DNA from: Pisolithus tinctorius
Lineage: Eukaryota > Basidiomycota > Agaricomycetes > Boletales > Pisolithaceae
Length of the DNA stretch: 64,000 nt
Direction: 5' to 3'
NCBI GenBank assembly: GCA_024663395.1
Contig: JANFAH010000048.1
Location: forward strand, 62,001 to 126,000
Under the pieces are notes generated by a model, which had not been told where the DNA came from, did no database searches, and saw only the letters and a list, made by a program, of their open reading frames with translations. The translations under genes and the position numbers were made by a program. Numbering within the stretch: the stretch's first letter is position 1; every line of letters begins with the position of its first letter. Positions 1 to 9,647 of the stretch are shown piece by piece.

Positions 1-967
1 GTAATTAATGATGCTGCATGGTGATAGAGAAGGTGTGGTACCAAGGATTCAGGAACACTGGTGAATTCTGTGTGGAAGTGAAGGGAACATGGTACCAAGG
101 AACACAAGAAGACTGTTACATGCCATGTATAGGCATCCAGACTGATGACATAAGTGCTGCATGGCCACTAAGTATGTAATCATTAGTGTGTGGCTCAAAC
201 CTTTGCATCAATTTGATTCTTTCCCTTCCCCATCAATCCTCTCTATCACTCTAATCATGTCTGCAAACTGTGCCTCTCATCTCTCCCAACTCATACATGC
301 AGCAACTCCTGACCCAATTGAAGTAGAGAAGGCCACACTCAGGATGGAATTTGTTGCCACTTCTGTGGTGCTGGTGGCTGAGGTGAAGTGCCTTCCTGAT
401 GACAAGGAGGAGCTTCACAAGGAATGGGCCATGGTAAAGTTAAAGGTCTGGTTGCCACTTTGGAAAAGGAGGTCAAACATTGGGGGAGTTTGAGTAGCAC
501 TGACAATTCAATCTGTAGCATGGGGTCTGTATCCAGAATGTAGGGAGTGAGAGTGATATCAGCAGGACAAATGATGTTAGCCACCAGCAGGTTGAGATTG
601 CACAGGAGAGGGCAGAGGTTTTCCCTGAAAATGCCAACTGTTCACCAACTCCATTGATCAGTGGATTGGGCATTATAACCAGGTCCAGTGACGAACTACC
701 TAGTGGCATCACACTATGAATGCTACAATTCTTACTTAGGAAACAACATGTATGAATTAGAAAAAAGTCGTGCTGCCAATATTTTTGCAAACAGCTGTAA
801 GTTTGTCTTGAACAGCTCATGTTGAAAGAAGACTCTTGCATGGAGACTTTCCAAGGTCAAATTGGAGAGAAAGGAACTAAGTGATTCAACCTAATCTGTA
901 CAGAAGCCTAAGAACATCCATTGCACACAATTTACAATACTGCTTCTTCTGTAGTCGAGGATTGATG

Positions 968-1699
968 TCAGTGGGAGGTAGGAGGCGCCACAAGGCTAGC
1001 CAGCAGATGGAGAAGTGCCAAGAGGTTAATGAGGTGGTGGATGTTTGCAATATGATCCTTTCTCCTCCTCAGGTCAACAGTGACTATATCCTCGAGTCCT
1101 GGCTTCTCTTCATCGCTTTTAGGTGCAGTGATGGCCATGAGCATCAGACGAGAACCATAGCAATAATAGGCTACAAAGGCAGTCAAGTAAGTACATAACT
1201 CGATGTATGCAGAATGCTCACCAAAGATGTAAGGAGCAGGGCAGTATGTCCATGTCAATTTGTTGATGAGTTCCTCCCAAGGGTCCATCATATTATTGGG
1301 ACCTTTTTCCTCTCCCTGAAACAGGCATAAGCCATTGACTGTGAAGTTGAAGGTGGAGAAGATCATTTGCATTGGCTCTTCATAGCTGTTATGAATCATT
1401 TGGCCACTTGGCTCCAGGAGTTCGAGGATATGGTGAATATTTTTGTCCAAAAAGGAAATGAAATCATACTGTGTGTGACCTTCAGGGGCAGGATCACAAA
1501 CCACAGCAAGGACAGCCACGAGGTGGAAAGGAAATTCACCAAGCATGAATAATGTGCTGAGATCATCATGACCACACTGGTCCTTGACACTGATGGAAAG
1601 GAGACTTGCAAAAAGGCACAATGGGATGGGGATCTTCTCCCCTTCAGCTAGTGGCTTCTGGACCAAGTTTTTAAGCTCTTCAACTGGAGGAAAACCCAT
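968..1699 (-). CDS. Uncharacterised 243-aa ORF in the gag position of an LTR element
   Basis: The frame is open for 243 codons and starts about 120 bp downstream of the primer-binding-site-like sequence, where the related Copia element has gag. I do not recognise the family. It shows no zinc knuckle, protease or RT motif. It has hydrophobic stretches, the cluster CPAPYIFGEH near residue 152, and a basic segment DLRRRKDH near residue 210. It could be a captured host gene piece or a derived gag. CpG content is low, which argues for age, yet the frame is still open. No expression signal can be judged. Confidence 0.35.
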   Translation of the reverse strand: MGFPPVEELKNLVQKPLAEGEKIPIPLCLFASLLSISVKDQCGHDDLSTLFMLGEFPFHLVAVLAVVCDPAPEGHTQYDFISFLDKNIHHILELLEPSGQMIHNSYEEPMQMIFSTFNFTVNGLCLFQGEEKGPNNMMDPWEELINKLTWTYCPAPYIFGEHSAYIELCTYLTAFVAYYCYGSRLMLMAITAPKSDEEKPGLEDIVTVDLRRRKDHIANIHHLINLLALLHLLASLVAPPTSH

Positions 1700-1821
1700 G
1701 ATAAATGGATGGGGTGAGTCTCAAAGTTTGGGTGCAAGGAAAATGTGGTAGAGGCCAAGGAAGTGGGTGTAGTGGGTTGAAAATTCACACAGAGACTGAT
1801 GACATGTCCAGAAAGTCCTAG

Positions 1822-1839
1822 AGCATGGGGCTCATAACC
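1822..1839 (-). other. Primer-binding-site-like sequence, half-tRNA-iMet type
   Basis: The plus strand reads GAGCATGGGGCTCATAACC directly against the LTR end at 1840. GGCTCATAACC is the anticodon arm of initiator tRNA-Met, so the minus strand would pair with the internal part of that tRNA, as in Drosophila copia and yeast Ty5. The same site flanks the Copia element (17178-17195) and the complete TRIM (12792-12809). Confidence 0.6.
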
Positions 1840-1905
1840 TGTTCAATTAACCCAACCTTGAGGTCTTGTGCCCAGTGTCAGAGACTGAAGAGAAAATACA
1901 ATGGG

Positions 1906-2141
1906 TGTTCACTTTAGGTGCCTGTGCACCTCCATTCCATTTCCTTTCTTTGTTACATTGCTATCTAACCCTGCAGACTTCTATTGGACACTATACTTTG
2001 CTCTAAGTGTCCTTGCTTTGTGATTGTTTATTGTTTTCCTTTGTTTATCATTTTTGTGCACTTACAGCTTTGTGCCCAGTGAAATTTTCTTCAGTCTCTT
2101 ACACTGGGCACCAGAGGTTTCCAGTTGTGATTATTTGAACA
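1906..2141 (+). mobile_element. Solo LTR, Copia family variant A, TSD ATGGG
   Basis: The sequence runs from TGTTCACTTTAGGTGCC to TTATTTGAACA (236 bp). It is flanked by a perfect 5-bp duplication ATGGG at 1901-1905 and 2142-2146 and is nested in the older antisense LTR. Confidence 0.9.
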
Positions 2142-2243
2142 ATGGGCACACACAACTGCTAAGTGCACAACAAATGGCAAACAAAAGAAAACAAAGAGGC
2201 ACAACATACCATAACACTGTACAGTGTAGGAATGCGAAGTTAG

Positions 2244-2418
2244 TGTTGCAATAATGCGACCAGACAGGGGATTGAACCCTGGACCTCCCAGGTTTTGACT
2301 GGGTGCTCTAACCACTGAGTGATTTGGTCAAGGTATCTAGGCTTACTTGGTGTGGTTTAACCACCAAGTGCTAGTAGGGACTAGCATTGCTGAGTGCTGG
2401 AGTATTACACTCACAACA
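2244..2418 (-). mobile_element. Solo TRIM LTR with tRNA-like sequence, TSD GTTAG
   Basis: On the plus strand it runs TGTTGCAATAATGCG..CTCACAACA. It is flanked by GTTAG at 2239-2243 and 2419-2423. It carries the tRNA-like segment on the minus strand, with CpG sites decayed relative to the intact copy at 12350 (TTTTGACTGGG instead of TTTCGACCGGG). Confidence 0.9.
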
Positions 2419-2496
2419 GTTAGACCATATTAGTGTAGCTAATAACAATAGAATAAATGAAAATGTGAACAGAGGTGCAGAGGCACCACTGTAACA

Positions 2497-2588
2497 GTGT
2501 GCCCAGTGAAATTTTCTTCATTCTCTTACACTGGGCAGGTATGTCTTATACTCAGCACCAGAGGTCTCCAGTTGTGATTATTTGAACA
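2497..2588 (+). mobile_element. 3' fragment of a variant-A Copia LTR
   Basis: It matches the last third of the sense LTR (GTGCCCAGTGAAATTTTC .. TTATTTGAACA). The 5' part is missing. It abuts the old LTR at 2496 on the left and the host-gene fragment on the right. Confidence 0.75.
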
Positions 2589-2795
2589 GTGAACAAGTGA
2601 TGAACCTCACTAAATTGTATACAGAGTTCACCAGTACTGTCCTTGGCAGTCAGATGACTAGCATGGATGTATGATACCCTTGATGCATTGCAGGACTTCA
2701 TGGAATGCTTCAGGCTGTTCCATGTATGCTGATCAAACAGAGGCACAATTGTTTTTGTATTCATGCACTTAGTAAGTTTAGTGTTACAGCAATTG
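2589..2795 (-). pseudogene. Genomic fragment of the host gene at 60458, including an intron
   Basis: Read on the minus strand, this segment is close to identical to about 60485-60690. It contains the end of that gene's first exon, the complete 44-nt intron (starting GTAAGTGCATGAATAC) and the start of exon 2. Small differences include a CpG-to-TpG change (host ACAATCGTCC, here ACAATTGTGC). Because the intron is present, the copy was made at the DNA level or from unspliced RNA. It has no promoter or complete frame and ends exactly at the LTR fragment. Confidence 0.85.
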
Positions 2796-2996
2796 CCACA
2801 TGTCCTTGCACCAGCAAATTAACAAAATTCTTTTCACACTATTTCAGACTCCTTTGAGACTTTTGAGACTTGCTGGATGATTCAAATAATGTAAATAGCT
2901 CAAATTGTTCAAAAAAGTGAGAAAAAGACAAGTCACATTTGAGAATATAATTCATGGTGTAACACAAAGGTATGCAAAGACACTTCCAGCCAATCT

Positions 2997-3231
2997 TGTT
3001 CATATGTGGTGCCTGTGCACCTCATTTCGCATTTAATCTTTTATTATGTTCTTTTCTAACTCTACAGACTTGTAGTGGACACTAGACTTCACTCTAAGTG
3101 TCCCTGGTTTGCTTTTGTTTATTATTTACATTTGTTTATCATTTTTGAGCACTTACTGCTCTGTGCCCAGTGAAATTTTTGTCAGTCTCTTACACTGGGC
3201 ACAAGAGCCCCAGCAAAGTGGATATTGAACA
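2997..3231 (+). mobile_element. Solo LTR, Copia family, TSD AATCT
   Basis: The sequence runs TGTTCATATGTGG .. GATATTGAACA (235 bp). It is flanked by AATCT at 2992-2996 and 3232-3236. 2796-2996 holds AT-rich sequence with nothing recognisable. Confidence 0.9.
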
Positions 3232-3279
3232 AATCTTCCCTCCTTTCAAGTGGTTTTGGGGCTGTTTTTCTTGCAGTAA

Positions 3280-3565
3280 ATCAGGGCTGTGGGGGTGCTT
3301 GAGCAATGTGGAATCCATGACAAGAAGAACATCAGTTTGAAAGGAAAAGCGAGTGGAGATGACGGTGGTAATGGTGGGGTTGTGGGGTGCGTGTGCAATG
3401 TGGAGTCCATGGAGAGAAAGGAATCAGCTTGAAGGGGAGATGGGAGTGGAGACAATGGCAGCAATGATGGGGTTGTGAGGGTGTGTGATAAATGCAGAGT
3501 CCATGGCAGGAATGGTGTTGGTTTGATGGGCAGATGGGAGTGAAGACAACAGCAGTGATGGTTCT
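3280..3565 (+). repeat. Three-copy tandem repeat, unit about 95-100 bp
   Basis: Three diverged copies each contain GGGGTTGTG, a run like GTGTGCAATGTGGAGTCCATG, and GGGAGATGGGAGTG followed by GACAA. Minus-strand reading gives proline/serine-rich shadow protein only. Confidence 0.7.
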
Positions 3566-3568
3566 ATG

Positions 3569-3803
3569 TGTTACAGTGGTGCCTCTGCACCTCTGTTCGC
3601 ATTTTCACTTGTTCTATTGTTATTAGCTACACTAATATGGTCTAAGTTCGCATTCCTACACTATACAGTGTTGTGGTGTGTTGTGACTGTTTGTTTTCCC
3701 TTGTTTATCATTTTTGCGCACTTAGCAGTTCTGTGTGCCCAGTGTATTTTCTCTTCAGTCTCTGACACTGGGCACAAGGCCTTAAACTTGGGTCGTTTGA
3801 ACA
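3569..3803 (+). mobile_element. Solo LTR, Copia family variant B, TSD CTATG
   Basis: The sequence runs TGTTACAGTGGTGCC .. GTCGTTTGAACA (235 bp). It is flanked by CTATG at 3564-3568 and 3804-3808. 3809-4061 holds no gene I can support. Confidence 0.9.
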
Positions 3804-4061
3804 CTATGTTTGTCGGGTAGTCATTACTATGTGATTGAATGTTAAAACAAATTGCCTACAAGGTACCATACACTGACTTGGAATAGCCAGACAAACAAAG
3901 AAAGAAGAAACAATACAATAAATTGAGTAACCATGCAAGAAGGGAAAATTGTGAATGGTGGGGGTGAGGGCAGTACTTCTGTGTCAATTTGTGACTCTAA
4001 GTCTCCAGTGCACATATGGCAAACACCACTGGTCACCTCACAGATGGATAAGCCTGCAATG

Positions 4062-4353
4062 TGTTCATATGTGGTGCCTGTCCACCTCATTCCCCATGTT
4101 ATACTTTATTATGACCTTTTCTCACTCTACAGACTTCCAGAGGACACTTGGCTTTGCCCTAAGTGTCCTTGGTTTGCATTTGTTTGTTATTTACATATGT
4201 TTATCATTTTTGCACACTTTCTGCCCTGTGCCCAGTGAAATTTTCTTCAGTCTTCTTACTTACACTGGGCGCAAGGTATGTTGTCTGTAGTAGTTCCCTC
4301 AATATGAGTCTCTTTCACTGGGCACAAGGCTTAAAAGTTGGGTTGATTGAACA
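4062..4353 (+). mobile_element. Solo LTR, Copia family variant A, TSD CAATG
   Basis: The sequence runs TGTTCATATGTGGTGCC .. GATTGAACA (292 bp). It is flanked by CAATG at 4057-4061 and 4354-4358. Confidence 0.92.
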
Positions 4354-4769
4354 CAATGGTGGCATGAGTCATGCCAGTTGCATTGCTGCTGTTTCTGACT
4401 CCATGCCCATGGTCACTGAATTCTTGTTCCTCATCATACACATTAATGGATGATATCACATACCATTCAACCCTGTGGAGCCTCCAACTCCAGCACTGAG
4501 TCTTGCTGCCCTGTGTGACTGCTTGATCTTTGCATATTTCTGTGTTCTCCTTGTGTGTTTCATGGCTATTCACAGAGTCAAGAAATGGCCATTGCAACAG
4601 CCACCACCCCCATGCATACACTGAGGCAAGTGATCTGCCTTCAACTTCCACAATGGCTCCCAACTGCAAAGCATCCCAATCTACAGATGCATCACCTTTG
4701 AAACAGGTGCAGTCAAATGCTGCAAAACCTGCATCCCCACCAGTCTCTACCAAACACACCACTACTCAA
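4354..4769. other. CpG-poor sequence without recognisable gene
   Basis: A 143-codon minus-strand frame crosses from here into the neighbouring LTR, which argues against it being a gene. I see no domain and no LTR boundary here. Confidence 0.4.
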
Positions 4770-5100
4770 CAAGGAGACATGTGGGTGCTTTTCAAGATGA
4801 TCCTGTCCAAATCTGGTCAACCCTTGCCTCCATTCACCTCCAATAGCACCCTGGTGCCCGTTTCAATGCCTGCAACGATTTCATCTTGATTAGAAAGCAA
4901 CCAGATGAGTCGATAATGAGCTAGTTTGTATGGCTGTGGTTTGATCCAGCATATCATCAGACTTGCTTTCTGAGTCCAAGTCTGGCTGGGGATTGTAGTA
5001 ATAGTGGAGCCCCAGACTCGAAGGTGGGAGAGGTCTGGCTGGTGCCCATGCCATAGTTCATATGGGGTTGCATTTGGGGCAGCTTCAGTGGGGCACCTGT
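4770..5100. pseudogene. Copia gag and integrase fragments in opposite orientations
   Basis: 4770-4930 (plus) is a decayed gag segment matching 5395-5520 (region encoding QIWSTLASIHLQ). About 4950-5100 (minus) matches the integrase part of the Copia element near 13740-13850 (shared CCCCAGACTCGAAGGTGGG). The order and orientation are not those of an intact element, so this is a recombined scrap. Confidence 0.8.
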
Positions 5101-5276
5101 TGTTGCAATAAATGCGACCAGACAGGGGATTGAACCCTGGACCTCCCAGGTTTCAACCAGGTGCTCTAACCACTGAGCTATTTGGTAAAGGTATCTTGGC
5201 TTACTTGGTGTGGTTTAACCACCAAGTGCTAGTAGGGACTAGTGTTGCTGAGTGCTGGAGTACTACACTTGCAACA
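5101..5276 (-). mobile_element. TRIM LTR with tRNA-like sequence, no TSD
   Basis: A 176-bp TRIM LTR (TGTTGCAATAAATG .. CACTTGCAACA). The flanks CCTGT and GGAAA do not match. It joins a minus-strand integrase fragment to a plus-strand gag fragment, consistent with recombination at the LTR. Confidence 0.85.
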
Positions 5277-5698
5277 GGAAAAGTGTCCAGATGAGTCCAA
5301 AACCGAAGCTCGCTCTAAATGGGACCTCAGAGCGGATAGAGCAGCTGGAGAGCTTTACCTGGCGCTTTCTAGCGAACAGAAGACCCCTGTGGAGGCTGTT
5401 CAGGATGATCCTATCCAAATCTGGTCGACCCTTGCCTCTATTCATCTCCAACAGCGCCCTGGTGCTCGTTTCAATGCCTGGGACAACTGCTTCTTCATTA
5501 GAAAGCAACCAGATGAGTCCCTGAGCTCTCTGATTGCTAGGATTGAAGATTCTATGTCCAAAATCCAGGAATTGCGCCCCAAAGACACCTCCAGTCCTTA
5601 CACCATCAAGGACTTGGATAATGAGCTAGTCTGCATGGCTATGGTTCGCTCCTTGGGCAAAGAATACTCCCATTTTGCATCCTCTTTATGTTCAAATA
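5277..5698 (+). pseudogene. Copia gag fragment
   Basis: The frame 5242-5748 encodes a gag core (RADRAAGELYLALSSEQ, then SLSSLIARIEDSMSKIQEL, then ELVCMAMVRSLGKEYSHF). It has neither the N-terminus nor the zinc knuckle. It matches the gag pieces at 16168-16480 (plus) and 16632-17012 (minus). It is cut at 5699 by an LTR beginning TGTTCAAATATCCC. Confidence 0.85.
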
Positions 5699-5951
5699 TC
5701 CCACAAAGTAGGCCTTGTGCCCAGTGTAAGAGACTAATATTGGGGTAAATACTACAGACAACATACCTTGTGCCCAGTGTAAGGAGACTGAAGAAAATTT
5801 CACTGGGCACAGAGCAGTAAGTGTGCAAAAATGATAAACAAATGTAAATAATAAATAAAAGCAAACCAGGGACACTTAGAGTGAAGTCTAGTGTCCACTA
5901 CAAGTCTGTAGAGTTAGAAAAGAACATAATAAAAGATTCAATGCAAAATGA
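5699..5951 (-). mobile_element. Antisense Copia LTR, truncated at its right end
   Basis: It starts TGTTCAAATATCCC and follows the LTR consensus to about 5951. The expected terminal part ending ATGAACA is replaced by part of a TRIM LTR, giving an LTR/TRIM chimera. Confidence 0.8.
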
Positions 5952-6046
5952 GATACCTTGACCAAATAGCTCAGTGGTTAGAGCACCTGGTTGAAACCTG
6001 GGAGGTCCAGGGTTCAATCCCCTGTCTGGTCACATTTATTGCAACA
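5952..6046 (+). mobile_element. Partial TRIM LTR containing the best-preserved tRNA-like fold
   Basis: Only the tRNA-like half of the LTR remains, ending ATTTATTGCAACA. Positions 5960-6031 (72 nt) fold as a cloverleaf: a seven-bp acceptor with one mismatch (GACCAAA against TCTGGTC), D arm GCTC/GAGC, anticodon arm CCTGG/CTGGG with loop TTGAAAC (anticodon GAA), and T arm CAGGG/CCCTG. The A-box TAGCTCAGTGG and B-box GGTTCAATCCC are near consensus. Confidence 0.8.
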
Positions 6047-7010
6047 GATCATCCTGGTCACCAGGAGGTCAGCAATGTTCCACTGCCATCATATATCAGA
6101 GTACAGTATTTCCATGACATGGGCCTTGGCAGTCTTGTGGAACAGGAAATACATCTGAGACAGGGCCAGGCAAATGATGCATTGCATGAATTGCATCTGG
6201 CCCTCATGGACAAGGCTGTGATATTTTGTACAGATGTCCAGAAAGGAGGGAACTACAAAATGATAACCCAGGCATGGGGCCAGATATTCAATGCAGAGGC
6301 AATGGTTCAGTGGCATGCCACCATCTATCACCAGTGCTGAAAGCAACTTATTGCACTGGGGGCTGGGGAGGACATTCTTGGCAAATACCAAGAATTGAAT
6401 AGGGCAGACCTGACTGTGAGTGCTGCAATTGCAGACCCAAATGCAAGAGGTCATTGTGACAACACTCTGGCCTGGTTTTGGACTGTGGACCTTGCCTGGG
6501 ATTCTGCCATGAATGACAGGATGTCAGAATTGTTGCAAGTGTAATACTCCAGCACTCAGCAATGCTAGTCCCTACTAGCACTTGGTGGTTAAACCACACC
6601 AAGTAAGCCAAGATACCTTGACCAAATAGCTCAGTGGTTAGAGCACCCAGTCAAAACCTGGGAGGTCCAGGGTTCAATCCCCTGTCTGGTCGCATTTATT
6701 GCAACAAGAATGTAGGCAGATCAATTGGGCTTGTGTGAAATACTGACTGAATTATCACAGTTTATTGAGTCAACTGGCTGCATACAAAAGTGCTACAGGA
6801 TCACTGGGAAGAAGAGCTAGAGTTACTCACACTGGAGACTGGGTGGACACAGAAATTCTTCTTACACAAGGAGAAATTCTGGAGTGGCCAGCATATGGAG
6901 GCATTGGCAGTGGGCAATACTGGTTTCACATGTTATTTGGCTAGGCAGTCCCAGATGTATCGGGATTTAGCTGGAACACTAGGATTTACTTCAAGATAGG
7001 AATTGGCAGA
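6047..7010 (+). pseudogene. KDZ-type transposase, C-terminal relic
   Basis: KDZ (Kyakuja-Dileera-Zisupton) transposases are cut-and-paste DNA transposases expanded in mushrooms. The frame from 6047 matches their C-terminal part as I know it: RQGQANDALHELHLAL, then the segment ending YHQC, an in-frame TGA at 6338-6340, then ADLTVSAAIADPNARG and LAWFW. A TRIM LTR (6531-6706) interrupts it. The match resumes with WEEELELLTLETGW and CYLARQSQMYRDLA. The N-terminal zinc cluster and the RNase H-fold catalytic core are absent. CpG is almost absent (two in 5941-6960), and other stops follow after 6706. It is a dead copy on the same strand as the TET/JBP relic at 9648. Confidence 0.8.
6531..6706 (+). 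mobile_element. Solo TRIM LTR with tRNA-like sequence, TSD AGAAT
   Basis: A 176-bp LTR (TGTTGCAAGTG .. TTATTGCAACA) flanked by AGAAT at 6526-6530 and 6707-6711. Its insertion interrupts the KDZ relic, and removing one TSD copy restores continuity of the protein similarity. Its anticodon loop is mutated (TCAAAAC). Confidence 0.92.
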
Positions 7011-7332
7011 GTAATGTGCATATATCTCTAGATAGTATGAAACTGGGGAAATTACATATCAAGATTCTAATGAGATGTGTAATGAGGACAGCACCCTACT
7101 TATTGCTGGCTCCTGGCTGGGTAACTGAATTGACTTGGAAGTCCTCAAGCTGGTCCTGTACTTGTCCAAGGCTGTCAAAAAGGGTGAGCTGTTCACTGCA
7201 GAATTCCATCACACCATGGAGCCAGTGAATTTCCTCCTCCTGATGGATCATCTCATCACAGCTTTCAATCAACCAGCCAATGCTGACTGATGGCATCTGG
7301 TCCATGTCACACAGCAGTGGGAGAGTCTCTTT
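7011..7332. other. CpG-poor unassigned sequence downstream of the KDZ relic
   Basis: Short frames occur on both strands (plus 7016-7228, minus 7096-7305). The minus one is acidic and coiled-coil-like, but I recognise no domain. It may be part of the same decayed transposon. Confidence 0.3.
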
Positions 7333-7566
7333 TGTTCAAACAACCCAAGTTTAAGGCCTTGTGCACAGTGTAAGAGACTGAAGAAAATTTCACTGGGCAC
7401 AGAGCAGTAAGTGTGCAAAAATGATAAACAAATGTAAATAGTAAACATAAGCAAAGCAAGGACACTTAGAGCACAGCTAAGTGTCCACTACAAGTCTGTA
7501 GAGTGAGAAAAGCACATAATAAAAGACAAACTGCAAAATGAGGTGCACAGGCACCACATATGAACA
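7333..7566 (-). mobile_element. Solo LTR, Copia family, antisense, TSD TCTTT
   Basis: The sequence runs TGTTCAAACAACCC .. CACATATGAACA (234 bp). It is flanked by TCTTT at 7328-7332 and 7567-7571. Confidence 0.9.
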
Positions 7567-7899
7567 TCTTTTCCTTCCTATGGCATGGATGGATTCAATG
7601 GAATGATCAAAAAATGACCACCATGCACCTCAACCCCAACAAAGAATTCCTTGGCCTCCTGCAAAACTTCCTCCAATGACTGATGATCATACCCATCCAG
7701 ATGGGTAGGGTCCCTTGTCCACCAGGTATGTGGCATAGGGCCAGTGTGGATCATATGTCTCACCTCTCCTCTTTTGACCAGCAGCACATTCAACTCCATG
7801 ATGTGTGCCAGCAGGGCAGTCTCTCCCATATTTTGTATGACTGTCCACCAAAGCAGTTCATTGGCAACATATGGGACCTTCATGATTGTCCCATATGAG
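7567..7899. other. Unassigned spacer with a 101-aa minus-strand frame
   Basis: A minus-strand frame (7578-7883) encodes a 101-aa sequence I cannot place (includes NELLWWTVIQNMGE). It has no start context or neighbour that supports a gene. Confidence 0.25.
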
Positions 7900-8184
7900 T
7901 GTTACAGTGGTGCCTCTGCACCTCTGTTCGCATTTTCACTTGTTCTATCATTATTAGCTACACTAATATGGTCTAAGTTCGCATTCCTACACTATACAGT
8001 GTTGTGGTGTGTTGTGACTATTTGTTTTCCCTTGTTTATCATTTTTGCGCACTTAGCAGTTCTGTGTGCCCAGTGTATTTTCTCTTCAGTCTCTTACACT
8101 GGGCACAAGGTAATGTCAATACTTAGCTGTTGAATACAGTCTCTTACACTGGGCACAAGGCCTCCAGGTTGGGTTAATTGAACA
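7900..8184 (+). mobile_element. Solo LTR, Copia family variant B, TSD ATGAG
   Basis: The sequence runs TGTTACAGTGGTGCC .. GGTTAATTGAACA (285 bp). It is flanked by ATGAG at 7895-7899 and 8185-8189. Confidence 0.92.
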
Positions 8185-8607
8185 ATGAGTTGCAGGTAGC
8201 CAGGGCCTGCTTCAATATATGCTGTGGAAAAGTCTGTGACACAGTGAACCAGCATCCATTTTGACAAACTCACTGTTTCCACCTGAACCTGCTGATACCA
8301 GTCATCTGGCAGTTGATCACTTGGGTTGTTGGTCTGCTGCAAAGCATATGTGAACTGTCTAAATCAGACACCAATGTATTGGATTATCATGGAGAGGTAG
8401 GATAGATTAGCGGTCCTGACATCCATGGTGATTTGGAGTAGAGTTGGATTGGGTGAAAATGTTATTACATAGCAATGTGGCTGACACATGTGATGACTGC
8501 AAGATAAGAGATCATCAATAATCTCATCCTGGGAGGCCAGAATAGCAAGTGGCCTATCCTGGTGCAGTGGCTGGATATCAATCTGAACAATGCTGATGAT
8601 GTGACCA

Positions 8608-9295
8608 TAGTGTATCTATGCATTACTGGCACTGCCAGACCTGTACTGGGAAAGGCCGCATTGCATTTTCTCAATGGCTGTGGAATAGGCAATTAGTTGG
8701 AAAGGCCCCAGGCTATCATCCAATGCCTGTGGATGGTGTATAATGAAAGGTCCACATGCTGAAACGTGACCAGCATGGTAGGAAGTGTTCATATATGATG
8801 CCTGTGCACCTCATTTCGCAGTTTATCCTTTATTATGTTCTTTTCTCACTCTACAGACTTGTAGTGGACACTTAGCTTCGCTCTAAGTGTCCTTGGTTTG
8901 TTTTTGTTTACTATTTACATTTGTTTATCATTTTTGCGCACTTACTGCTCTGTGCCCAGTGAAATTTTCTTCAGTCTCTTACACTGGGCACAAGGTATGT
9001 CTCCTGTAGTATTTACTTCAATGTTAGTCTCTTACACTGGGCACAAGGCCTTGAGGTTGGGTTATTTGAACAGGAAGTGTAGCTAGTGCCAGACCTGTAG
9101 CAGAACATTGTATCTGTGCATTACTGGGACTGCCAGACCTGTACTAGAAAAGGCTGCATCATGTTTTCTCAATGGCTGTGGAATACAAAATTAGGTTGAA
9201 AGGCCCCAGTTTATCATCTAATGCTTTGGCATGGTGTATAAAGGAACATGAACACCATGAAATGGAACCGGTGTGGTAGGAAGTGTAGCTAGCAC
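8608..9295. repeat. Direct duplication of about 180 bp, split by a solo LTR
   Basis: 8610-8785 and 9106-9290 are diverged copies sharing TGCATTACTGG, CTGCCAGACCTGTACT and TTTTCTCAATGGCTGTGGAA, ending GGTAGGAAGTG. The LTR 8786-9072 inserted at the GGAAG end of the first copy. 8185-8607 and 9296-9647 hold CpG-poor sequence with only short frames. Confidence 0.7.
8786..9072 (+). mobile_element. Solo LTR, Copia family variant A, TSD GGAAG
   Basis: The sequence runs TGTTCATATATGATGCC .. GGTTATTTGAACA (287 bp). It is flanked by GGAAG at 8781-8785 and 9073-9077. Its internal hairpin-forming GTGCCCAGTG/CACTGGGCAC motifs are intact. Confidence 0.95.
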
Positions 9296-9647
9296 CAGAG
9301 CCATAGCAGAACTCACCATCTATTGCCTCTATCTTGGTACCCATACCATGCTGGAATAATATGTAGAAGCCAGAGGTACTATGCCACCATAGTGGCACCT
9401 GTTTTCAAAGGCTTGAATGGTCATTACCAATGCCATGTAACCATGGCAGCTTCACTATGGTCCAGAAAACACTGGCATACATAGTGACAGTTCCATACTA
9501 CACACTACAGGCTACCAGATAACCCATCATCAACACTGTGCTTGCTATATCATCTTCCAATCTTAATGGCAATAAATCACAGCACCACTGAGGATATTAC
9601 ACACTATATGTGCTGGGAATTCTCCAGTCAAACCTTCCCAGGACCAA

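Larger units (their letters stand above)
1..1839 (-). mobile_element. Internal region of an LTR retroelement, left end outside the window
   Basis: This stretch lies inside an element read on the minus strand. Its right boundary is an LTR end (TGTTCAATTAACCC at 1840), preceded by a primer-binding-site-like sequence at 1822-1839. The leader next to that site resembles the leader of the Copia element near 17150-17195. No gag, protease, integrase or RT motif is visible. The only long frame is 968-1699. CpG is rare (about three in the first 960 bp), so the copy is old or was methylated. 1-967 contains no gene I can support. Confidence 0.5.
1840..2496 (-). mobile_element. Old Copia-family LTR (variant B, antisense), split by two later insertions
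   Basis: The antisense LTR begins TGTTCAATTAACCC and ends ..CACTGTAACA at 2496. It is interrupted by a solo LTR (1906-2141) and a TRIM LTR (2244-2418), each with its own target duplication. Removing them joins a sequence matching the variant-B LTRs at 3569 and 7900. No target duplication is visible for this older copy. Confidence 0.75.

Noticed and set aside
4331..4762. 143-aa minus-strand ORF as a gene
   Set aside because: It runs from a spacer into the end of a solo LTR and has no recognisable domain.
5960..6031. Genuine tRNA-Phe(GAA) gene
   Set aside because: The fold and anticodon fit, but the same sequence is present in all five TRIM LTRs at the same place. The acceptor stem has a mismatch and other copies have altered anticodon loops. 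It is a tRNA-like part of an LTR.
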